Shown one piece after another: positions 17,342-26,800 of a stretch of 39,103 nt of DNA. The stretch's first letter is position 1, and every line of letters begins with the position of its first letter. A program made the position numbers and the translations under genes. Origin of the DNA: a bacterium (GTDB lineage: Bacteria > Bacteroidota > Ignavibacteria > Kapaibacteriales > UBA2268); contig JAUIIX010000027.1 in assembly GCA_030431515.1 (NCBI GenBank), forward strand, positions 1 through 39,103, in the 5' to 3' direction. The notes under the pieces are model-generated. The model searched no databases and was not told where the DNA came from. It saw nothing but the letters and a program-made list of their open reading frames with translations.

Positions 17342-20067
17342 TTTTTTGATTTAATTTCGTTTAACAAATAATTAACTGCTTCTTTCATTATCAAATCATC
17401 TTCACCAATATATACTTTTTCAACTTTTATATCTGGTTCAACCAACTTAAATGATAATTTATCACCTTTTGGATTACCTACACCAAACACACTCATCGAA
17501 AAATTATAATCAAGTGGTAGTGGAACAGAAATTATATCATGAGGCATACCAGCTGTCTTTCTACCAATTAGAGTCCCAACTTGGTAGTATTTTACCAAAT
17601 TCATCACAAACTCTGTATATCCAACAGTATTTTCGTCAATTAGAAAAACTACATTTTTATTCAATCCATCTTCTAATCTTTGCAAGAAAGGTTGAATGCT
17701 TTCATAATTTACATTTTCTCTTTCAGGTTCAATTATATAAGGTATTTTTGTTTGATTAGTCTTTACATCATTTTTCAAAAAATAACCAAGAAAATGTTCG
17801 GATAACAAAGTATTTCCTCTTGCATCAAAAATAAATCCTTTAATATCACCTAATTCTTTAGCAAGATATTTAAAGAACTTATCATCAACCATTGACATAT
17901 TAATATAAATAATGTCATCATCTGGTTTCATCATATCAATTTTTTCAGTATCTAAATATTCTGAAGGAATCAGACTTCTTTTAATTTTTATCGATTTACC
18001 TTCGAATCCTAAATCCAATACTTTTAATGAATCACCAATCAAGAAATTAGAAATTGCTTTAGTTATTCTGTTTTCAAGATTTATTCCGTTTATCAACTTA
18101 ACTTCTTCATTAATAAAGTCTTTTATTTTAACTCCGTCAATCGAAAGTAGTTTATTACCTAACTCAACACCTATAAAACCATTATATATTTCCGTTACTA
18201 TATAGTCATTACCAAATTTCTCAATTTTAAATGGTAAAGAAAATAAATTTTCATCATTTACTTTCCATACTTTCATTTGAGTATCATCAAAAAGTGAAAG
18301 AAAGTGTTTAATAACAGTTTTCAAATCCGAACCATTTGCAATTAAATCCAATGAAGAACTAAACTGTAAATCTAAATCAATGCGTTTATCTTCTAATACA
18401 TAAAAGTATTTAACATAAGAATACAATTCAACTATAACAGAAATCTTAGAATAAAAATCATTTTCATTCAAATTAGAATTATCAGTGTTGTTTATAAAAT
18501 CTTTATATTTAACTTCATTTGCAATAGGTAAAGTGCCGATATCATTTATCAATAGATATTTAGGAAAATTTATAAACAAATCATCATTCAACTTCTCAGT
18601 ATAAAACTCATCTAATTCTGGATAATCAATAACAAATGAATTTTCTGTTGTAATCTTTAATGAATTTTTGCCAGAACTTGATTGCTTATTATCAACATAT
18701 AAATCATAACCAAACTCCTTAACAGTATTTGGAATTATCCAGTCTTTAGGATATCCCATATATTTTAACTCATCAAAATTATCTTCTCCACCTTCTAATT
18801 TTATTAATTTTCCATTTTCATTTACTGAAATTTCAATATCATCAAACCAAGCATCACCATCTCCTATCAATACACAACCGATTGTAATTTTTGCAACATT
18901 ATCTGGAATTACTTGGCTTAACTGAAAAGTTTTCCATTCTTTACTAATTATAGGATTATCCATCATATATAAATTAATATCGTCTCCTTCTTTTCTAATA
19001 ACTCTAAGCCAAAGTTGTGCATTAGAATATACATTTTTTAGATTAGTTTTAACTTTTGCAGAAAAAACTAATTCCTTACCTTGTAAACCATTATAATTAA
19101 TATATTTCATCATCAAACCTTCACGAGTTTTATCTGGCTGAAATACATTTTTAACTTCAGTTTTAGTACTTGTAGGGTAGCAGTCATTATATCCAACTCT
19201 ATGTTTATAGAGTACAGCTACTTTATCTATTTTATTATCACTATAAAGTTTATTTTGAAAATTATTTACATTAGAAAACTTAACAGCCGGAGAGACATTG
19301 GCAAATAGACTGTTCAAATCACTAACTAAATCATTTGAATTAATAACTTTATTAATCCCATATCTAATAAAATTATATTTATTTAAAGATTGAATTTCAG
19401 AACTAGATTGAAAATACTTCGAAAGCCCATAACTTTTAGTAAATGCAAGAATATTATTTTTTTGCGTTGAACTTAATTTAAAATCATCTACAAAACTATA
19501 ATTATAATCTTCAATAACTTCTACTTTGGCATTATCTATGTAACTAACTCCATTACCAAGCATTACCATCCCAATAGAAATACTATGAGCAAATTTACTA
19601 ATATCCATTTCAACAGAAAAGCTATCCCAATTCGATTGCTGGATTGGATTATCAATCATCTGTTCAATCTTATTAGACTTGTTTAACTCATTATATTCGT
19701 TAATAAATAACCTAACACTACTCGTATCATTAGGAAATTCAGTTTTTATATTTGCAGAAAAACGAAGTCTTTTACCTCTATATCTATTTGCATCAAATCT
19801 TTGATATACAGTACCATACATACCTTTAATCAATGGGGTATGGTTATAAATAACTAAAGAACGCTTACCAGAATATACTTCAACTTCGCTGGATAATGAA
19901 AAGTATTCATATTCAGTACTTTTGTTAGTCATTTCCCAGCTATAAGGCATAGCGGGTGGGGAGCCAATTTCAAAATCTAAGTTATACGGATGAAAAATAA
20001 TATTCTGAGATTGTAAGTTAGTGAATAATATTATACTTAATATAAAAGTTGAATAGATTAATTTCAT
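17338..20067 (-). CDS. S41 peptidase-like secreted protein, nucleophile apparently missing
   Basis: This 909-residue protein has a signal peptide (about 1-20). Two copies of a beta-sandwich module similar to carbohydrate-binding domains occupy residues ~25-175 and ~275-500. Both carry the pattern DNPI..S.W..F, an IG.V..G.G turn, and a Tyr/Trp-x-D-acidic end. The C-terminal ~350 residues match S41 (C-terminal-processing/tricorn-like) peptidases: a PDZ-like stretch (IGVELGNKLLSIDGVKI), FDARGN, VVFLIDENTVGYTEFVM, IGRKTAGMP and VEPDIKV. In S41 enzymes of this type the nucleophile is the Ser of SYAE/SAAE; here the aligned residue is Gly816 (VGYTE). It may therefore be a binding or scaffold protein rather than a protease. 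AAGGA precedes ATG 20067, and its end overlaps the Ig-domain gene. Confidence 0.8.
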   Translation of the reverse strand: MKLIYSTFILSIILFTNLQSQNIIFHPYNLDFEIGSPPAMPYSWEMTNKSTEYEYFSLSSEVEVYSGKRSLVIYNHTPLIKGMYGTVYQRFDANRYRGKRLRFSANIKTEFPNDTSSVRLFINEYNELNKSNKIEQMIDNPIQQSNWDSFSVEMDISKFAHSISIGMVMLGNGVSYIDNAKVEVIEDYNYSFVDDFKLSSTQKNNILAFTKSYGLSKYFQSSSEIQSLNKYNFIRYGINKVINSNDLVSDLNSLFANVSPAVKFSNVNNFQNKLYSDNKIDKVAVLYKHRVGYNDCYPTSTKTEVKNVFQPDKTREGLMMKYINYNGLQGKELVFSAKVKTNLKNVYSNAQLWLRVIRKEGDDINLYMMDNPIISKEWKTFQLSQVIPDNVAKITIGCVLIGDGDAWFDDIEISVNENGKLIKLEGGEDNFDELKYMGYPKDWIIPNTVKEFGYDLYVDNKQSSSGKNSLKITTENSFVIDYPELDEFYTEKLNDDLFINFPKYLLINDIGTLPIANEVKYKDFINNTDNSNLNENDFYSKISVIVELYSYVKYFYVLEDKRIDLDLQFSSSLDLIANGSDLKTVIKHFLSLFDDTQMKVWKVNDENLFSLPFKIEKFGNDYIVTEIYNGFIGVELGNKLLSIDGVKIKDFINEEVKLINGINLENRITKAISNFLIGDSLKVLDLGFEGKSIKIKRSLIPSEYLDTEKIDMMKPDDDIIYINMSMVDDKFFKYLAKELGDIKGFIFDARGNTLLSEHFLGYFLKNDVKTNQTKIPYIIEPERENVNYESIQPFLQRLEDGLNKNVVFLIDENTVGYTEFVMNLVKYYQVGTLIGRKTAGMPHDIISVPLPLDYNFSMSVFGVGNPKGDKLSFKLVEPDIKVEKVYIGEDDLIMKEAVNYLLNEIKSKK

Positions 20068-20148
20068 TTTTTCCTTTTTCGTTTTATTTTTAAAACTAAA
20101 TTAACAAAAATTATAATTTTATTACGAAAAAACTATAAATTGAGTTCT

Positions 20149-22446
20149 TTAATTTACTCCATAAGACGATATTACTTCACTTAAATTTAGAATAATTTTA
20201 CTTTCCTTACCATTACTTTCTATATCAAATAATATATTGTTCTTTTTACATAGATTTGAGATTATTCTTAACCCAAGCCCTGTACCTTTTTCATTATTAG
20301 TACCAAGTTTTGGATAAGTCTTTTGTTCATTTTTAAAATCTTCAACTTGACTTAGATCAAACTCTTTTCCTATATTTATAAATTTAAGCAAATTATCTTC
20401 TAAAATAATTGAAAATTTTGAGTTAAAATCAGCAAATTTTATAGCATTATTTATAATATTATTTAAGATTATTTCAAAACTTAACTCCTCAATTATGATA
20501 TTAACTTCACCTATATTCAAATCTAATTCAATATTTTTTGATTCAAATAATCTATTAAATTCTAACAACTTATCAGATAAGAAGTCAAATAAATCTACTT
20601 GAACTAATTGCATTTCTAACTCGTCTTCTTCTGAATTAACCCAGACTAAAACATTTTGAATAAGGATATTCAATCTTTGAAGTGAATCATCAATTTGACT
20701 TATGTAATCATCACGTTCAATTTTATCTAAATCTTTAGTTTTCATCAATTGTATTGCTTTCGAAGTAAGTAATACAGGAGATTTAATATCATGTGCTAAA
20801 AGTGAAATCAATTCTTGCTTCCTAATTCCTATCTCTTTTATTTTATCACTTTGCTCAATTAATTGGTTATTATACTTTTTGATTTTCTTTCTTGATTTAT
20901 TATTATTGTAATATAAAATCCCTATAAAAACTATAACAATCCCTGTAAAGAGTAAATAAAATACTGACTGCTCATATTTATCTGTAATACTTTCAAGTTC
21001 TTCATCTTTTAAGTACATATCTTCTTTCAATCTTTTTACTTCAAGAACTTCTTGCTGTTCAATCACTTTATTTGTAAAATCCATATTAAAAATTGAATCG
21101 TTCAATTTTAATTTTCTTTCTAAAAAGAATAAAGCTAAATTCACATTTCCATAATGCTTATAATAAAGATATTGTGCTTTATTCAGGTCTGCTTCTATCT
21201 TTAGATTATTCTTGTTTTTAATAAGCCCTAAAGCATAGTAAATCTCTTTATTTAATTCTTTATCATCAAAATTTTCTAAATCTAAAGACTTTAAAGCATA
21301 AAAAGAAATTATTTTTGCAACTTCACTTTCCATCTTTAAGTTTTTAAATATACTTATACTCTTATTATAATATTTTTTAAAATTAGATAAATTTCCTTTT
21401 AAATATTCAATATCACCTAATAATCTATTACTCCGAGCAAGAATAATAGAATCAGGTCGTGTTGCGGCAATATTAAATGCTAAATTAGCATAATGAAAAG
21501 CACTATCTATCTGATTTAAAGCTAAATAATCCCTTCCAATTTTATACGCATATTCAATAAAATAATATTCAAAACTAAGACTAACATAATTATACTTTCC
21601 CTTAACTTTATTTAATTCAAAAATTTCTTTTATTTCTGAATTTCTTTTTAATGATTCATTATATTTGCCATATAAATAATCAATATCTGCAATTCTCTGA
21701 TTTACCTCTAAATAATTATAAATGTAAGCATGGATTTCACCAATAGGATCTAAATTGTATTTTTTAATTAGTTTATTCAGTTCAATTTTTAATTGACCTT
21801 TATCTTTCTGAGCAAACAGAAAATCATATAACACTGGGTTCAATTTTTTTAAGTCATTATGATATTTTAATCCAATAGATTTGCCAAACTCCCTAACTAC
21901 ATCCATTGCCTTAATATAATATACATTTGCAAGTAAATACTTTCCTTGTTCTTTGTAAACATCTCCGATTTCTATATAGTTGTAGCGAAAGCCGTGCATA
22001 TCATCTGCATTTCTCAATGATAATGATAAGTTTTGGTAAAATAGGGCACTATCATAATGAGCGGTTCTTCTTAGGATTTCGCCTCTAATAGCATAAGCTT
22101 TTGCTAATTTAAAATTATCATTTATTTTTGAGTAATGAATTGCAGAGTCGGACATTATTAAAGCACTATCTGTGTCAAAGTTAATAAAGTCATAAGATAA
22201 ATCAATATAACTAATTGTAATTTCAAAATCATCATTAGAGTTTTTTATCTTTTTTAGATGACCTTTAATAGTTTCATACTGTCTTCCTCTATTCCCTTCA
22301 GAAAAAGCAATAGAACTAAATAATATTATAAAGCAAAGCAGTTTTAACAAGTTTAGTTGATTTGTTAGTACCAAATTTCTTAAAAAGACTTTTCTTGTGG
22401 AAGTCGATAGTATTTTTTGACACATATAATTTGTCCGCAATTTCAC
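20149..22446 (-). CDS. TPR-containing sensor histidine kinase
   Basis: The order is signal/anchor segment (LLKLLCFIILFSSIAFS), about 400 residues of TPR-like helices outside the membrane, one membrane helix (about 492-515, LLFTGIVIVFIGILYY), a short coiled coil, and the kinase core. HisKA has LAHDIKSP with the phospho-acceptor His552. The ATP domain has N-box ILNNIINNAIKFAD and G2 box KGTGLGLRII. The G1 box reads NIGKE instead of DxGxG, a change seen in other Bacteroidota TPR kinases. The longest frame begins at 22446 but overlaps the response regulator by 131 bases with a long basic leader. A TTG at 22350 would give a normal signal peptide (MLKLLCFIIL...) and a 35-base overlap, so the true start is uncertain. 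It pairs with the response regulator just upstream. Confidence 0.88.
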   Translation of the reverse strand: MKLRTNYMCQKILSTSTRKVFLRNLVLTNQLNLLKLLCFIILFSSIAFSEGNRGRQYETIKGHLKKIKNSNDDFEITISYIDLSYDFINFDTDSALIMSDSAIHYSKINDNFKLAKAYAIRGEILRRTAHYDSALFYQNLSLSLRNADDMHGFRYNYIEIGDVYKEQGKYLLANVYYIKAMDVVREFGKSIGLKYHNDLKKLNPVLYDFLFAQKDKGQLKIELNKLIKKYNLDPIGEIHAYIYNYLEVNQRIADIDYLYGKYNESLKRNSEIKEIFELNKVKGKYNYVSLSFEYYFIEYAYKIGRDYLALNQIDSAFHYANLAFNIAATRPDSIILARSNRLLGDIEYLKGNLSNFKKYYNKSISIFKNLKMESEVAKIISFYALKSLDLENFDDKELNKEIYYALGLIKNKNNLKIEADLNKAQYLYYKHYGNVNLALFFLERKLKLNDSIFNMDFTNKVIEQQEVLEVKRLKEDMYLKDEELESITDKYEQSVFYLLFTGIVIVFIGILYYNNNKSRKKIKKYNNQLIEQSDKIKEIGIRKQELISLLAHDIKSPVLLTSKAIQLMKTKDLDKIERDDYISQIDDSLQRLNILIQNVLVWVNSEEDELEMQLVQVDLFDFLSDKLLEFNRLFESKNIELDLNIGEVNIIIEELSFEIILNNIINNAIKFADFNSKFSIILEDNLLKFINIGKEFDLSQVEDFKNEQKTYPKLGTNNEKGTGLGLRIISNLCKKNNILFDIESNGKESKIILNLSEVISSYGVN

Positions 22447-22948
22447 CTGAATTTAACCCTTCTGATATTAATAATAATACTTCTAATTCTCTTCCACTTA
22501 TTGATTCTTTCAATTCAATTGGATTAATAATTTCATCATCATCTTCGAGCACTTTATAATCTTTGCAATCAGCACACAAATATACTTTATCATTTAAAGC
22601 ATATTCGATGCTACTTTTCAATTCATCTGGTACAATATTTTTACTTAAAAATCCATCTGCTCCATTAGTCAAAGCTCTTTCGACATAGCTTCTTTCAAAA
22701 TGTGAAGATAATATAATAACCTTAACATTTTCAACTTCATTTTTGATTTTTAATAAAATATCAAAGCCAGTTAATTTTGGTAAATACAAATCTAAAAAAA
22801 CTATTTTAATTTCATTCTCTTTTATTTGATTTACTAAATCAACATCATCATTATTCCAGAATATTTTGTCAATAATTTTAATCTCATTCAAAAAATTGCT
22901 AATCAAACTACTAACTAATTTTTCATCATCTACAACCAAAACATTCAT
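22316..22948 (-). CDS. LuxR/NarL-family response regulator
   Basis: This 210-residue two-component regulator has a receiver domain (1-115) with acidic pair Asp7-Asp8, phospho-acceptor Asp53 in VFLDLYLPKLTG, the switch Ser81/Ser82 and Lys103 in FLSKN. A linker containing CADC leads to a LuxR-type helix-turn-helix (about 149-210: ISGRELEVLLLISEGLNSGE, then IADKLYVSKNTIDFHKKSLF). It is encoded just upstream of, and overlapping, the TPR histidine kinase, which is its obvious partner. An AAGGAGC Shine-Dalgarno is present upstream of ATG 22948 on the minus strand. The promoter lies in the 117-base divergent gap before the TPR lipoprotein gene, which could be a regulatory target, but that is inference. 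Confidence 0.93.
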   Translation of the reverse strand: MNVLVVDDEKLVSSLISNFLNEIKIIDKIFWNNDDVDLVNQIKENEIKIVFLDLYLPKLTGFDILLKIKNEVENVKVIILSSHFERSYVERALTNGADGFLSKNIVPDELKSSIEYALNDKVYLCADCKDYKVLEDDDEIINPIELKESISGRELEVLLLISEGLNSGEIADKLYVSKNTIDFHKKSLFKKFGTNKSTKLVKTALLYNII

Positions 22949-23065
22949 AATTGCTCCTTATTTTCTTCAAAATTATAAAATATATTATAAATGCCACCTA
23001 CTTAAAATAGTAGTTCTTGAAATTCTTAAACAATTTTGGCAAAGTATTTGTAAATACATATTATT
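22949..23065. promoter_or_regulatory. Divergent promoter region: regulator operon / TPR lipoprotein
   Basis: These 117 bases separate the divergent starts at 22948 (-) and 23066 (+) and must hold both promoters. No operator could be assigned with confidence. Confidence 0.5.
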
Positions 23066-23806
23066 ATGAAAACTATATTAATTTTACTTACAATATTAGC
23101 CATTTCTTGTACTCCTGTAAGAAGATCATATTTTAAGACTGACCCTAACGAAGTCGAAGAAAACTATGACCTTACAAATGAAGAAATGAGTGAAGACGAA
23201 GAATCTGAAAATGATAATGTTGAAATTCAAGATGATGAATATCAGCCACAAAATACATTTTCTGACACTCCTATCAAAAGATCTGATATTTATTATCCAG
23301 ATAGTGATACTTTAATTGATGGTAGTAATTCCAATTATTATCAACCACAAGGGAATGGTCAATTTAGTCAATATTCTGACGATGATACTGAAATCTTTTC
23401 TGAAACTATTATATTATCTGATAATGCAAATCCAGATAAATTTGATATAGTTAGTGATTACGAAAAAGCTCTAAAACTCTTTGATATGGCAAATTACACT
23501 GCTGCTGAGAAAAAACTAAAAGCTCTTAGTGAAACATTGAAAGAAAATGACACATTAGTACACGAAACTAAGTTTTATATCGCTGAATGTCATATTGCTA
23601 AAAATGAATTTACCGAAGCAACCGAAATATTAAAGAATTTAGATAAAAATGTCGATAAGAACTCAGAGATTACACAAAAAACTCTTGTTCGACTTGGGCA
23701 AATTTATTGTGTTCTTGGTATGAATAAAGTTGCTGAAGATTACTTCAAAAAACTAAAAGGCAATTACCCTAACTCTGTTTATAATAAGTTAGCTAAATGC
23801 AACTAA
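23066..23806 (+). CDS. TPR-repeat lipoprotein with acidic linker
   Basis: This 246-residue protein has a lipoprotein signal (MKTILILLTILAISCTP, lipobox AISC with Cys15). A strongly acidic, Asn/Gln/Tyr-rich low-complexity linker runs from about 25 to 125, including EEMSEDEESENDN. The C-terminal domain (about 127-246) has three TPR-like helix pairs (DYEKALKLFDMANYTAAEKK, then AECHIAKNEFTEATEILKNL and LGQIYCVLGMNKVAEDYFKK), similar to the YbgF/BamD type. It probably acts as a protein-protein adaptor anchored in the periplasm or outer membrane. It is divergent from the response regulator. The T9SS cargo gene follows after 87 bases on the same strand. Confidence 0.82.
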   Translation: MKTILILLTILAISCTPVRRSYFKTDPNEVEENYDLTNEEMSEDEESENDNVEIQDDEYQPQNTFSDTPIKRSDIYYPDSDTLIDGSNSNYYQPQGNGQFSQYSDDDTEIFSETIILSDNANPDKFDIVSDYEKALKLFDMANYTAAEKKLKALSETLKENDTLVHETKFYIAECHIAKNEFTEATEILKNLDKNVDKNSEITQKTLVRLGQIYCVLGMNKVAEDYFKKLKGNYPNSVYNKLAKCN

Positions 23807-23893
23807 AAAACTACTATTTATAGTAGGTGCAATTGATAAGGATATTCATTAATATTGCATAATTGAATTGAAAATAATATAAAAGGATTTATT

Positions 23894-26800
23894 ATGAGAT
23901 TATTTACCCTATTATTAGTAATTTTTACTAATATTACCTTCGCAAATTGGATTAAGCAAAATCCACCCTCAGTTGAGAATTTCAACGACATATATGTTTC
24001 CAAAACTTCCGACCTTGCCTATATTGTAGGTAATAATGGTATAATGTATTTATCAGAAAATGCTGGTACTACTTGGTCACAAAAGTCAAGTAACCTTATA
24101 ACAGGGAATATTAACTCTGTATTCTTTTATTCAAATAATGTTGGATATGTTACAACAAGTGATGGAGGTGTCTTTATAACTTTAGATAAAGCAAACACTT
24201 TTTCTAAACAATTCACAAGTAATAATAATGAAAGTATTAATGATTTAACATTTAGTTGGATAGATTCGTCTTATGTGCATATAGTAGGTAATGATGGTTT
24301 ATATAGGAAATCTACTAATGGTGGGCAAAGTTGGGTGGTAAAAACATTTTCAACTGAGAAATTAGATGTAAACTTTGGAAATATTGTAGGTAATAGCGGT
24401 ACTGTATATTATACTACAAATGGTGGTAATGACTGGACTTCCAAAACAATAACAGGTATTACTGAAAACCTAAATAGTATTGACTATACAGGTGCTAATA
24501 ATATATTTATTACAGTTGGAGATAATGGTAAAATTGGAAGAACTACTAATAGCGGTCAAAACTGGCAATTAATTACATCAAATACAAATAATAACCTACT
24601 TAGTGTGAACTTCACTACTAATCCTAATATTGGATATATCGTTGGAGATGGTGGGATAATTTTAAAAACAACAGATGCTGGGCTAACTTGGAATCAACAA
24701 AACAATGCTGATAATACTAATCTAAATTCAGTAGCGTTTAAAAATAATGCAATTGGAATTGCTGTTGGAAATGCAGGAACAATTCTTAAAACAATTAGTG
24801 GTGGACAAAATCAATCTTTAACATTAAACTACCCACTTGGTAATGAAACATGGAGTATTGGAGAGCAAGTTAAAATTAGATGGTCACAAAACGCACTTAC
24901 TAATGTAAAAATTGAAATGACTAAAGATAATAAAAACTCTTGGGAACAATTATCAACTGTGGATGCTAATCTTGGCGAATATTCATTTACTGTAGGAAAT
25001 CCAATTTCAGAAGATGTTTTTGTTAGAGTTTCTGATGCTGACAACCCTGCTTTATTTATGGAAAGTGCAAAGTTAAGAATTACTAATTTTTTATTGACTT
25101 TAACTTCTCCTACTTTAAATCAAGAATTAAATATTAACTCAAATCATTTAATTAAATGGACAAGTACTAATATTAGTCAAGTTGATATATTATTTTCATC
25201 AAATAATGGAAATACTTGGAATTTAATTGGTGATAATATTCAAGCAAGTAACAATCAGTTTTCTTGGGCAATTGGAAACACTCCAACTCAACAAGCTAAA
25301 ATTAAAATAGAAAATAGTGCAGATGCCACTCAATTTGTAGTTTCTCAACCATTCAAAATTATTGGAGCGAGTTTATTTTTGCTTAATCCAAATGGCGGTT
25401 CTTATGACGCAGGCGACGTAGTAAATATCCAATGGCAATACCAAAATTTAGATAAAATTAATATCGATTATACTACTAATGGAGGAGTTTCTTGGGCAGG
25501 AATTGCAAATAATTTTAATGCAAGTATTGGTGGCTATTCATGGATAGTACCTTACAAACCAGGTCAAGCACAAATTAGAGTAATGAGTTCAGCAGATAAC
25601 ACATTATTCGATATTTCTGAAAATTCATTTACAATTAATGGATATAACCTTACAATATTAAACCCACTTGGCGGCTCATATTCAGCTGGCTCTAACATCA
25701 ATATACAATGGCAAGCAGATCCAAGAATTTCAAATGTTAAAATCGAGTATTCTTCAAATGGTGGAACAAATTGGACAGTTATCAATAATTCAGTTCTTGC
25801 TTCTAACGGTTCATATTTATGGACTACACCAAACACAGCAGGCGAAAATTATAAAATTAGATTAACAGATAATTCTGGTCAAATAATTAAAGTATCAAAT
25901 ACATTTTCACTTTCTTCATTAAGAATAACATCACCTTTAACTAATACAACTCTAAAGGCAAATACTGAGTATTTAGTTAAGTGGGAAGCAATTGGGTTTT
26001 CGAGTGTTAAACTTACTTACTCTCAAGATAATGGAAATACTTGGAATATAATTGCTCCAAATGTATTAGCTCCTCAAAACCAAATAAATTGGACAACACC
26101 TAATATTAATCAAGCAGTTTTACTAAGAATTGAAAGTGCAAGTGATAATACTAAAAATCACATAATCAATCTAAACTTAGAAAAAGCAATGATTACTGTT
26201 ACTGCTCCTGAAACAAATTTATTTAATAGAGCAGGCGAAAAAATTAATATTAATTGGAATTCTAATTTAGTGGAATTTGTTAATATTTCTTATTCAGTTG
26301 ATAATGGAGCACCAATTTCAATCGCAAATAATGTATTTGCAAGTCAAGCTTCATTAACTTGGACCGCTCCTAATATTGAATCAAGTCAAGTGAAAATTAG
26401 AATCGAAGATGCTACAAATAATTTAATTTTCGGTGAATCTGGCTATTTCGGAATATCTAATGATGTAATCACTATCTTATCTCCAAACGGCAATGAAATT
26501 TGGAATCAAGGTGAAACAAGAGAAATTAAATGGACTGCATCTGACGCTACTTTAGTAAATATCGAATTATCAAACGATAACGGTCTAACTTGGAAAACAA
26601 TCGCTACAGATGTAAATGGACAAATGCCTTACCAATGGAAAATCCGCACTAATCCAGGAGCCAAATCATTAATAAAAGTATCAGATGCTAATAAACCAGG
26701 CATCTATGACAAAAGTGGTTTGTCTTTTGTGATTAATGGTTTAGACTTGATTTCTCCAAATGGAAATGAAACTTACATTTTAAGTACAATGGAACAAATA

